In this document: positions 6,368 to 12,228 of the stretch, piece by piece
Layout: each line of letters starts with the position of its first letter
How positions within the stretch are numbered: position 1 is the stretch's first letter
From: Bacillota bacterium
GTDB lineage: Bacteria; Bacillota; Clostridia; Oscillospirales; Acutalibacteraceae
NCBI GenBank assembly: GCA_023420245.1
Contig: JAEZWL010000100.1
Span: forward strand, 1-12,228
Direction: 5' to 3'
DNA: 12,228 bases
Notes under the pieces: model-generated
Databases searched by the model: none
Told to the model about the DNA's origin: nothing
The model's input: only the letters and a program-made list of their open reading frames with translations
Translations under genes and position numbers: made by a program

Positions 6368-6634
6368 TTGAATAAGCAGATTTCTAATAAAACTCTGAAT
6401 AGAATGATGTGCTTACTTTTCGGGTTCCTGTTAGTAGCCGCAAATCTAGTTTCCAGATATCAACATAATTATTATTATATTTTTCTCTCAATTGCGGCAG
6501 CAATTTTTGCCCATAAGCATAAACCTTATAAAAATTTTAAGGCGATCGCGTGCATTGGTTATGCAATACCACTTGTACATATTCTCATTTTTTTAATTAT
6601 TGGTATGATTGGGTTTGGTCCAGGCTTGGGATAA
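6368..6634 (+). CDS. Small three-helix membrane protein, unknown family
   Basis: An 88-residue protein starting at TTG, supported by GGAGG (6356-6360) with a 7-base spacer. Hydrophobic segments lie at about 12-29, 34-49 and 59-84; the loops are basic (HKHKPYKNFK at 49-58) and the C-terminus is GFGPGLG. No family is recognised. It lies 108 bases after the ATPase gene of the MacB-like system and may be co-transcribed. The intervening bases show no hairpin terminator. Small hydrophobic proteins next to peptide exporters are often immunity proteins, but that is only a contextual guess. Confidence 0.65.
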   Translation: MNKQISNKTLNRMMCLLFGFLLVAANLVSRYQHNYYYIFLSIAAAIFAHKHKPYKNFKAIACIGYAIPLVHILIFLIIGMIGFGPGLG

Positions 6635-6808
6635 CGTGTATACGTCGATTTGCTTTCACAGGGAGACTGCTTCATTAGCCGAGTGTTCGTAGAAAATCTT
6701 CCCCAAATGTTCAATGATTGGTATTGTAAATGAATGTGAATATGTCATCATCATAAAAAGTAATGCTCGTTAGTTTATAAGCAAAAATTATTGTAAGGGG
6801 ATTTACGC
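6635..6808 (+). other. Intergenic stretch without a recognised gene
   Basis: These 174 bases between the two small membrane-protein genes contain no open frame with a ribosome binding site. A weak promoter-like pair, TTGGTA (6718-6723) and TATGTC (6741-6746) with a 17-base spacer, could serve the next gene, but only half the -10 bases match. No strong stem-loop was found. Confidence 0.2.
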
Positions 6809-7105
6809 TTGAAAAGCTATTCAAAAGTGATTTCTGTTATTGTTGCAATGCTTGGTGCCCTAATCATCCCATTCGGATATACTTTAGAGCGGCGTTATAT
6901 TTATTTGACGTATTTTCTTTTTATTGTTGGACCTTTGCTCATCGTAAACAGCATGATGATAGAAATAATAAAAACATGTAAAGAATACGACAAATTTGCT
7001 TGGAAAGAGAGTAAAACCCTCCGCAAAAACAGCATTGCCATTCTATTATTGATTTTATTCTCATTAATTCTTGGATACTTCATTTTATTTTTCAAATCCC
7101 TTTAA
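6809..7105 (+). CDS. Small three-helix membrane protein, unknown family
   Basis: A 98-residue protein beginning at TTG with TAAGGGG (6794-6800) 8 bases upstream. Membrane segments are at about 6-23, 31-50 and 75-95. A hydrophilic, lysine-rich stretch (about 54-74, including CKEYDKFAWKESK) lies between the second and third. It is similar in size and topology to the preceding small protein, but no clear residue-level similarity was seen by eye. No family is recognised. It ends 19 bases before a long inverted repeat, so it may close the upstream transcription unit. An accessory or immunity role for the neighbouring ABC systems is possible but unproven. Confidence 0.6.
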   Translation: MKSYSKVISVIVAMLGALIIPFGYTLERRYIYLTYFLFIVGPLLIVNSMMIEIIKTCKEYDKFAWKESKTLRKNSIAILLLILFSLILGYFILFFKSL

Positions 7106-7124
7106 GAGCTTTGAATATCACGTG

Positions 7125-7174
7125 TTTTTAAGAGCTGCGCCCGACTGGTTTCGGTTGGGCGTGGCTCTTAAAAA
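7125..7174. terminator. Long inverted repeat between the two ABC blocks, possible bidirectional terminator
   Basis: A 21-bp stem (7125-7145 with 7154-7174, three G-T wobbles on one strand) surrounds an 8-base loop (7146-7153). The outer arms are TTTTTAAGAGC and GCTCTTAAAAA and the inner part is GC-rich (GCGCCC/GGGCG). It separates the AT-rich block with small membrane proteins from the six-gene ABC-2 operon. It resembles a bidirectional terminator, but the U-tract falls inside the stem and is interrupted, so termination strength is uncertain. Confidence 0.55.
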
Positions 7175-7214
7175 GCTTCCAATCAATCGGCTCAAATGAA
7201 AGGAGATCGTTCCT

Positions 7215-7973
7215 TTGAACAAAATGCCTAAAGTGATTTTCGGCTGCATCATTGCGGCGATGGTGCTGACAATCGGCGCGTTGTTTATCATCTATAAAAA
7301 CAATGAACTGGCTGTTTCAAAGGGGTTGCAGAGCGCCGCGATACACTCCGCTGATTCCCGGAATGACAGCTCAAATCATTCCATGCCGGCGAAAAATCTT
7401 GGCAGTGCACGGACTGTCGCCAAAATGGGGGATTCTGTCGTAACGGATGGATTCACCTATCGAGTCGACAAGGTAATAAAATCAAAAAAAAGAGGCGTCC
7501 TGCCTGTCCCGATTGGTTTTTCTCTAACTACATTTGACAAAGATGGGACTATTACGGGCCCCTGCTCTTATCTAACCGTAGCATTAAACATAAAAAACAA
7601 TACGGATGAAGAAAAAGAAATATACTTTAATTCAACCCATATTATTTACATGGATGATAAAGACACGGTCGTATCCCCGGATTCCGGCGGCGAAGATCCG
7701 TGGCTCATGGATATTAAACCAGGCGAACAAGACAAAAAAGACTATTTTGCCTATACCTTCAAACCGCACGAGGATTTGAAGTTTCACCTTGGCTTCATCG
7801 TTTCGGATGATGTTCTGCCTTATAACAATATGGAATTTTTAATTAACAACAGCGGAGTGGAATTTCCCGACCGCTCCGGTGGAGATCACCATGCTGAATA
7901 CGATGAAAATGCCCGATTCATAAAAATTAATTGGGAGGAAAGTGAATCAAGTGAAAAGCCTTCTGAAAATTGA
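7215..7973 (+). CDS. Membrane-anchored extracytoplasmic domain protein (DUF4352-like)
   Basis: A 252-residue protein with one N-terminal membrane anchor (about 8-27), a polar linker rich in S, N and D (about 40-68) and one beta-rich domain (about 70-210). The opening KMGDSVVTDGFTYRVDKV followed by YLTVALNIKNNTDEEKEIYF is the pattern of DUF4352, an Ig-like fold found on Firmicute cell-surface proteins. That family name is from memory. The C-terminal ~40 residues are acidic. The start is TTG, with AAAGGAGAT 8 bases upstream and no better ATG. It overlaps the next gene and opens a six-gene operon with an ABC-2 transporter, so it may be an outer accessory that binds or senses the transported substrate. 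Confidence 0.75.
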   Translation: MNKMPKVIFGCIIAAMVLTIGALFIIYKNNELAVSKGLQSAAIHSADSRNDSSNHSMPAKNLGSARTVAKMGDSVVTDGFTYRVDKVIKSKKRGVLPVPIGFSLTTFDKDGTITGPCSYLTVALNIKNNTDEEKEIYFNSTHIIYMDDKDTVVSPDSGGEDPWLMDIKPGEQDKKDYFAYTFKPHEDLKFHLGFIVSDDVLPYNNMEFLINNSGVEFPDRSGGDHHAEYDENARFIKINWEESESSEKPSEN

Positions 7974-8760
7974 ACTGCGGCGCGCGTTTTTCAATAACAC
8001 ATGGTTCCTGTCTGCCGTTCTTCTGGGGCTTATCATTACAGGCTCGCAATTGCTCCAGACGGTTGTTCCTGTGGCCTGCAATCTCGATAAATATATGAAT
8101 CGCCCCGGCTATCTTTTCTCCCGCTGGATTGGCGGCGCTTTAATGGGAGTACAGCCGTTTTTGTATTATCTCCTGCTTCCTGTTATTGCGGTACTGCCTT
8201 ATGCCGGCTCCTTTTTTGAGGATAAAAAGGACGGGTACCTCAAAAACATTCTGATCAGAGCAGAAAAAAAGAATTATCTGGCGGCGAAATACCTTGCGGT
8301 TTTCCTTTCGGGCGGTACGGCGGTCGTCATTCCTCTTCTTGCGAACTTTGCGGTAACAGCCCTGCTGCTCCCCGCAATCCGCCCGCAGCCTACTACCGCG
8401 CTGTACGCGATTGGCGCAGCCAGCCTGTGGTGCGATTTGTTCTATACTCACCCGTTTGTATATGTATTTCTCTACCTGATGATTGATTTTATCTTCGGTG
8501 GTTTTATTGCCGCCGTCGCGCTGGCTGTCAGCTATTCCGCAGAGCATTGGTTTACCGTTCTGTTTTTTCCGTTCCTGTTCTATCTGTTTCTTTTCATGCT
8601 TTTCAGCTTTTTAGGTCTGGATTCCTTTTCACCGGTCAATTTTTTGCAGGCTAGCTTTGGAAAAAACGATATCCGGATTATTTCTATTGAAACGGCTGCT
8701 TTGGGGCTGACTACTGCGGCCGCGTTTTTTGGTCAGGGGCTGTCGGATGATGTTTATTAA
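7951..8760 (+). CDS. ABC-2-type permease subunit, first of three
   Basis: A 269-residue hydrophobic protein with about six membrane helices (near 17-36, 66-84, 113-140, 170-194, 200-222 and 244-260) and an N-terminal basic amphipathic stretch (MKSLLKIELRRAFFNN), typical of ABC-2 permeases. The GTG at 7951 is preferred over the GTG at 7942. GGGAGGA (7933-7939) is only 2 bases from 7942 but 11 from 7951, somewhat long. Either way the gene overlaps the preceding one. A cytoplasmic segment at about 89-114 (FEDKKDGYLKNILIRAEKK...) resembles the coupling segment of its two sister permeases. It should form a membrane complex with them, driven by the ATPase at 10406. The substrate is unknown. Confidence 0.8.
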   Translation: MKSLLKIELRRAFFNNTWFLSAVLLGLIITGSQLLQTVVPVACNLDKYMNRPGYLFSRWIGGALMGVQPFLYYLLLPVIAVLPYAGSFFEDKKDGYLKNILIRAEKKNYLAAKYLAVFLSGGTAVVIPLLANFAVTALLLPAIRPQPTTALYAIGAASLWCDLFYTHPFVYVFLYLMIDFIFGGFIAAVALAVSYSAEHWFTVLFFPFLFYLFLFMLFSFLGLDSFSPVNFLQASFGKNDIRIISIETAALGLTTAAAFFGQGLSDDVY

Positions 8761-9529
8761 AATTGTAAGTTGGACAAGGGAATGCCTCCGATCCTTATCC
8801 GCGAATTTTATTTGGGCTATTGCCTGTGCCGGTTTATTGCCTGTAATTATTTTTATGAACCTATGGAACGCTTCGCTTGTATACCGGGGCTATGGAATCG
8901 AAATCAGCCTTGCAGACTGCTTTGTTTTCACGTCAGACATACTGACGGTTTCTTTGCTGTTTGTTCCCGCAATGGCTTTTCTGCTAAAGCAGCTGTTCAA
9001 GCAGGATTTTTCTTCCTCCTTCCTGTTAAGGCAGGGGAATCGGCGTACCCTGTGGATAAAACAAAGCTATCAAATATTTTTGATTTCTATTTTATGGACA
9101 TTGTGGATTTCTTTTTGGGTTTATCTTATCGGCGTCTTTTTCTCGCGCACTGCGATGAATTGGGGAAGTGAAGAAGGGCTCTTTTATACGATAACCGGAG
9201 CGCTGCGTCCGCGCATCTCTTTCATGGAAGTGTTCCTCGTTTTTTTACTCGTCATGTTCTTCCGGCTCGATATTATGTGCATGCTGCTCCAGCGGCTCGA
9301 CTGGATGAACCGAAAGGTGATCGGCTGGGCTTTCCTCATTCTGGTCGGCTGTACGGACTGGTATTATCCCCGGTTCGCCGTATTCTACAGAAGGATTGCT
9401 TTGAACCACGAGCATTGGCTTGACCCGTCATCATTCCTTTTCGATTTTTCCTACGCAGCCGTTTTACTGCTGCTGATTGGTTTTTGGGGATTCAAAGCGT
9501 CCTCCGGAAAGGAGTTTTTTCATGGGTGA
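8747..9529 (+). CDS. ABC-2-type permease subunit, second of three
   Basis: A 260-residue protein with about six membrane helices (near 20-40, 58-79, 106-131, 158-178, 190-206 and 232-250). The start is placed at the first of tandem ATG codons (8747 and 8750) because CAGGGG lies 7 bases upstream. An earlier in-frame TTG at 8729 lacks this support. It overlaps the previous gene by 14 bases and the next by 8, so translation is coupled. The cytoplasmic segment SSFLLRQGNRRTLWIKQS (89-106) parallels the coupling segment in the first and third permeases. No exact family name is offered. Confidence 0.75.
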   Translation: MMFIKIVSWTRECLRSLSANFIWAIACAGLLPVIIFMNLWNASLVYRGYGIEISLADCFVFTSDILTVSLLFVPAMAFLLKQLFKQDFSSSFLLRQGNRRTLWIKQSYQIFLISILWTLWISFWVYLIGVFFSRTAMNWGSEEGLFYTITGALRPRISFMEVFLVFLLVMFFRLDIMCMLLQRLDWMNRKVIGWAFLILVGCTDWYYPRFAVFYRRIALNHEHWLDPSSFLFDFSYAAVLLLLIGFWGFKASSGKEFFHG

Positions 9530-10397
9530 TCAGCCATTTTCATCGAGGCAGTTTTTCCTTCTGGTGCGGCATGATTTCTACGCGGGAACGGTTCTTGCCT
9601 GGAGAAAATATTTGCCTGTGCTTCTCCTTTTTGCCGCAATGTGCGCTTATTTTCTGCAATCGGTTTCTATTGCGGAAATGAATAACCAGATTCATGCCCG
9701 CCCCGATTTTGCGGATTATCTGATTGATGTGTTCAAAGGCATCAAAATTTATCATCCCAGCGGCGAAAATGTGGAGTTTCAGGCGCCGGCGGCTTGGTTG
9801 ATGCTGCACGCCTATATTGCTTATCTGGTGAGCGATTATCCCTTTCGGGATCTCTGCGGCTATGGTCAGCAGGTTTTGCTTCGGTCAAAGCTGCGTGGTC
9901 AATGGTGGTATTGCAAATGCGTCTGGGTCAGCGGCAGCGTGGTCCTGTGTTATCTTCTGGGCTATCTTACCCTTCTCCTCTTTTCTTTGTGCACCGGAGG
10001 AATCTCTCTTGTTCCCCATAAAGATATCAGTCTGTTTGCGTCGCAGGTAAATTCGTCAAAGCTGACGCCGGAAGGCATCCTCACAGTTGCGATTCTTCTG
10101 CCGATGCTGACCTCCATCGCGCTTTCGCTCTTTCAGATGTTCCTTTCGTTTTACAGTAATCCCGTATTCGGGTATTCGGTTATCATCGGGATATTGGTTG
10201 TTTCCGCGTTCCAATGCTCCCCGCTGCTGCCCGGAAATTACTTAATGCTGCTGAGAAGTGTCTGCGTTACGCCGCAGGGGGTAACGGTAAAGGACGGTAT
10301 TCTGGCTGATCTTTGTTTCCTTATTTTTTCGGTTCTGGCGGGTGCCGGATACTTTTCCAGATATGACATTCTGAAAAAAGAGAATGTTTTTCATTGA
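9522..10397 (+). CDS. ABC-2-type permease subunit, third of three
   Basis: A 291-residue protein with about six membrane helices (near 29-46, 86-104, 134-158, 184-210, 217-234 and 258-277). ATG 9522 is chosen because AAAGGAG lies 7 bases upstream; an in-frame upstream start at 9477 would lie well inside the previous gene. An extracytoplasmic loop of about 40 residues (47-85) follows the first helix. The cytoplasmic motif DLCGYGQQVLLRSKLRGQWW (110-129) is of a kind recalled from Clostridial multi-permease ABC systems and probably contacts the ATPase. It ends 8 bases before the ATPase gene starts. Confidence 0.78.
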   Translation: MGDQPFSSRQFFLLVRHDFYAGTVLAWRKYLPVLLLFAAMCAYFLQSVSIAEMNNQIHARPDFADYLIDVFKGIKIYHPSGENVEFQAPAAWLMLHAYIAYLVSDYPFRDLCGYGQQVLLRSKLRGQWWYCKCVWVSGSVVLCYLLGYLTLLLFSLCTGGISLVPHKDISLFASQVNSSKLTPEGILTVAILLPMLTSIALSLFQMFLSFYSNPVFGYSVIIGILVVSAFQCSPLLPGNYLMLLRSVCVTPQGVTVKDGILADLCFLIFSVLAGAGYFSRYDILKKENVFH

Positions 10398-10405
10398 GGT
10401 GGATT

Positions 10406-11059
10406 ATGTATATTGATATTAAAAGTTTAACGAAGATAATTTCGGGGACAACGATATTAGATCATATCAGCTTACACATGGAGCAGGGGAAAATCTATGG
10501 GCTAAAGGGAAAAAACGGCTCCGGCAAAACCATGCTGATGCGGGCGGTCTGCGGGCTTATCCTACCCACAGAGGGTGAAATTGAGATTAACGGAGAACTT
10601 CTGGGAAAGGATATCTCATTTCCGAGGAGTGTGGGGGCGCTCATTGAGAACCCGGGATTTATTGCCGGCTACACAGGCTTGAAAAATTTAATCCTCCTTG
10701 CCCGGATACAGGATAGAATCCAGGAAGATACCATTCGGGAAACGCTTTCTATGGTCGGGCTTGACCCGGAGGATAAGAAAAAATATAAAAAATATTCTCT
10801 GGGAATGAAACAAAAGCTTGGCATCGCGGCGGCCATTATGGAAAATCCGGAGCTTATTATCCTCGATGAGCCAATGAATGCCCTGGATGAGGAAAGTGTC
10901 GGAAGAATCAGAGCAATTTTGCTAAAACGGCGGGAGGAAGGCGCCTTGGTTCTCGTATCCTGCCACGATCAAGAGGAGCTTGCGTCTCTGTCCGATGAAA
11001 TTTTTGCAATGGAAAACGGAAAGATTGTCAGCCGCACCGCGGCAAGCCAATCGATATAA
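10406..11059 (+). CDS. ABC transporter ATPase of the LanF/BcrA type, with E-loop
   Basis: A 217-residue nucleotide-binding protein. Walker A is GKNGSGKT (35-42), the signature is the divergent SLGMKQK (131-137) in place of LSGGQ, Walker B IILDE is at 151-155 and the switch histidine is H187 (SCHDQ). The Q-loop position reads ALIENPGF (78-85), with glutamate instead of glutamine. This E-loop is known from lantibiotic-immunity LanF ATPases, and SLGMKQ is typical of LanF and bacitracin-resistance BcrA proteins. ATG 10406 is preferred over the TTG at 10394 because GAGGTGG (10396-10402) precedes it. It likely powers the three ABC-2 permeases to remove a peptide or amphiphile from the membrane. No lantibiotic genes are in the window, so the substrate is open. 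Confidence 0.92.
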   Translation: MYIDIKSLTKIISGTTILDHISLHMEQGKIYGLKGKNGSGKTMLMRAVCGLILPTEGEIEINGELLGKDISFPRSVGALIENPGFIAGYTGLKNLILLARIQDRIQEDTIRETLSMVGLDPEDKKKYKKYSLGMKQKLGIAAAIMENPELIILDEPMNALDEESVGRIRAILLKRREEGALVLVSCHDQEELASLSDEIFAMENGKIVSRTAASQSI

Positions 11060-11071
11060 GGGGCGGCGGAT

Positions 11072-11644
11072 ATGGATAAAAAAAGAAAAAAATTGATATG
11101 GCTGCTCGTTCTCTCGGTTCTTACCGCCGCTTATTTTCTTCGGTTTTGTTACATCAACCGTCTGTATCCCGAAACGGTCGCCCGCGACTATGAAATGAAT
11201 CAGCCGGTTGCGTATAACGGTGTGGAGATACAGGTTCTTTCCTGCCGGCTTTTAGATGACGATGATTGGAGTCAAATCGAAACCTCTTATGATAAAGATA
11301 TTGAGTCAGTAGCGGAAGCAAAATGCCTCGTGCCCGAAATCCAAATCAAAAACACAGGCAGTCAAGTTCAAAAGGTTAACCTCGCTTCCTTTTCAGCGCA
11401 GTCCGGGGCATGGAGAAACGGAATTGACATGAAAGCCTTTCAGGTCATGAACGAGGATAAAGAAAACCTATCTTCAACCGTGCTGCCGGGTCAGACCGTC
11501 ACGATGAAGCTGCCGTACCCGATGAGCTCCGTCCAGCTCGGGCGGCAAAGCTGGGGCACGGTGAAGCAGCGGGATTTTCAATTGGTTCTGTCGCTTTATC
11601 CCGTAAAGCGAACCATTAAATTGATTATAAAATCACATATTTAA
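11072..11644 (+). CDS. Membrane-anchored extracytoplasmic domain protein (DUF5028-like), last gene of the ABC-2 operon
   Basis: A 190-residue protein with a basic N-terminus (MDKKRKK), one membrane anchor (about 7-24) and a beta-rich outer domain. The pattern NQPVAYNGVEIQVLSCRLLD (43-62), then CLVPEIQIKNTGSQVQKVNL, then VLPGQTVTMKLPY is the Ig-like layout of DUF4352/DUF5028-type proteins. DUF5028 proteins are recalled as neighbours of such ABC genes in Clostridia; this is from memory and tentative. It starts 12 bases after the ATPase stop, behind AAGGGGCGGCGG. Its layout mirrors the first gene of the operon at 7215, so the transporter genes are bracketed by two surface-domain proteins that could capture or sense substrate. 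Confidence 0.72.
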   Translation: MDKKRKKLIWLLVLSVLTAAYFLRFCYINRLYPETVARDYEMNQPVAYNGVEIQVLSCRLLDDDDWSQIETSYDKDIESVAEAKCLVPEIQIKNTGSQVQKVNLASFSAQSGAWRNGIDMKAFQVMNEDKENLSSTVLPGQTVTMKLPYPMSSVQLGRQSWGTVKQRDFQLVLSLYPVKRTIKLIIKSHI

Positions 11645-11651
11645 ATAATAC

Positions 11652-11680
11652 TGTAATTTTAGCCTGTTTTGAGATATAAT
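11652..11680 (+). promoter_or_regulatory. Candidate -10 box for the last gene
   Basis: A perfect TATAAT lies at 11675-11680, 53 bases before the start codon at 11734. The hexamer 17 bases upstream (TGTAAT, 11652-11657) is a poor -35. No strong terminator is visible between the operon end at 11644 and this point, so read-through is also possible. Confidence 0.35.
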
Positions 11681-11733
11681 AATGGCAAAGGAAAACCCTT
11701 AATTTTTCACCGCGTCTGCGGCGGAGGTATGCT

Positions 11734-12228
11734 ATGAAATTTTTTGACACTGTTACGAGTAACGTTACAAAGGCAGTCGACTATGTTGTCGAAAAAAACC
11801 GCAAAGCTGCGCTGGTCAACCGGATTCGAATCGTCATTAAAAACGAGAGGGAAAACCAGGCTCGCGCTTACGTTGCCCTTGGAAAATATTATTTCCAGAA
11901 TATGAGAGATACCCAAAACGAAGAAACCGAGCATTTCTGCATGGCAGTGGAGGCTTCCGAGCTGCGCATGAAGAAGGCGTTCGACAAGCTTGATGAGATT
12001 ACCGCACCCGAGGGCTGCGACGAAACCTGCTCCGACTGCGGCGACGACTGCGATTACGGCTCCTACTACGATGAGGTAGAGGCAAAGGCGGAGCAGGACG
12101 CGATCGACGAGGGCTTGGATGAGGATGTTCCCCCGTCTTACCGCATTGTCGATATGGCGAATGAAACCGTCATTAATGAGAATGAAGAAGAGGCGGCCAA
12201 CGACGATAACGCGGCAAATCCGGAGATA
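11734..12228 (+). CDS. Acidic protein with four-cysteine cluster, C-terminus cut by window edge
   Basis: An open frame of 165 codons with no stop before the window ends. ATG 11734 follows GGAGG (11723-11727) with a 6-base spacer; the ATG at 11729 is in another frame. The N-terminal ~90 residues look helical (MKFFDTVTSN, later RENQARAYVALGKYYFQNM), recalling small Clostridial proteins with a helical hairpin followed by a zinc-ribbon. Cysteines at 95, 99, 102 and 106 form C-x3-C-x2-C-x3-C, suited to binding one metal ion. The tail (about 107-165) is very acidic and low in complexity. No signal peptide or membrane helix is seen, so it is probably cytoplasmic. The function is unknown. It looks like a separate unit from the ABC operon. 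Confidence 0.75.
   Translation, partial: MKFFDTVTSNVTKAVDYVVEKNRKAALVNRIRIVIKNERENQARAYVALGKYYFQNMRDTQNEETEHFCMAVEASELRMKKAFDKLDEITAPEGCDETCSDCGDDCDYGSYYDEVEAKAEQDAIDEGLDEDVPPSYRIVDMANETVINENEEEAANDDNAANPEI

Noticed and set aside
8140..8547. 135-codon ORF on the - strand
   Set aside because: It is antisense to a permease gene with clear membrane helices and coupled neighbours. The product is basic, without domain features, and is a shadow frame.
1..12228. CRISPR array, tRNA, rRNA, insertion sequence, integrase or attachment site
   Set aside because: No regularly spaced repeats, cloverleaf-like sequence, transposase or recombinase frame was seen on either strand. The only repeats noted are the hairpin pair and short direct repeats.

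Overview
The window looks like a chromosomal stretch from a low-to-mid GC Firmicute, most likely a Clostridia/Oscillospiraceae-type gut or anaerobic bacterium. The reasons are strong AGGAGG-type ribosome binding sites, frequent TTG and GTG starts, an ECF sigma factor paired with a DUF4367-like anti-sigma factor, and ABC exporter families typical of that group. This assignment is inference from style, not a database match. Apart from a few codons of a divergent gene at the left edge, every supported gene is on the + strand.

Layout. (1) 1-224: start of a divergent zinc-ribbon-like gene on the - strand, then a divergent promoter region. (2) 225-1488: ECF-type sigma factor overlapping a membrane anti-sigma factor by 8 bases. 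(3) 1489-2521: two genes for secreted products, a 151-residue protein and a 56-residue peptide precursor missed by a length-limited ORF search. Each is followed by a copy of the same ~75-base element carrying a 12-bp GC-rich hairpin. (4) 2522-3074: a four-helix membrane protein built from two copies of a ~63-residue unit. (5) 3224-6259: two FtsX/MacB-like permeases and their ATPase, translationally coupled. (6) 6368-7105: two small three-helix membrane proteins of unknown family, both starting at TTG, then a long hairpin at 7125-7174. (7) 7215-11644: a tight six-gene operon. A membrane-anchored DUF4352-like domain protein comes first, then three ABC-2-type permeases, a LanF/BcrA-type ATPase with an E-loop, and finally a second membrane-anchored domain protein (DUF5028-like). 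(8) 11734-12228: a right-truncated acidic protein with a four-cysteine cluster.

How it may work together (inference). The sigma/anti-sigma pair is a plausible envelope-stress or peptide sensor. The small secreted products, the duplicated membrane protein and two different ABC systems have the composition of a peptide production, immunity or resistance island. The MacB-like half resembles exporters that handle secreted peptides. The second ABC half carries the E-loop known from lantibiotic-immunity ATPases. No lantibiotic synthetase, radical-SAM enzyme, processing protease, or two-component system is visible, so substrate and direction of transport are unknown. Base composition looks more AT-rich from about 2500 to 7200 than in 7200-12228, which would fit separate origins of the two ABC blocks.
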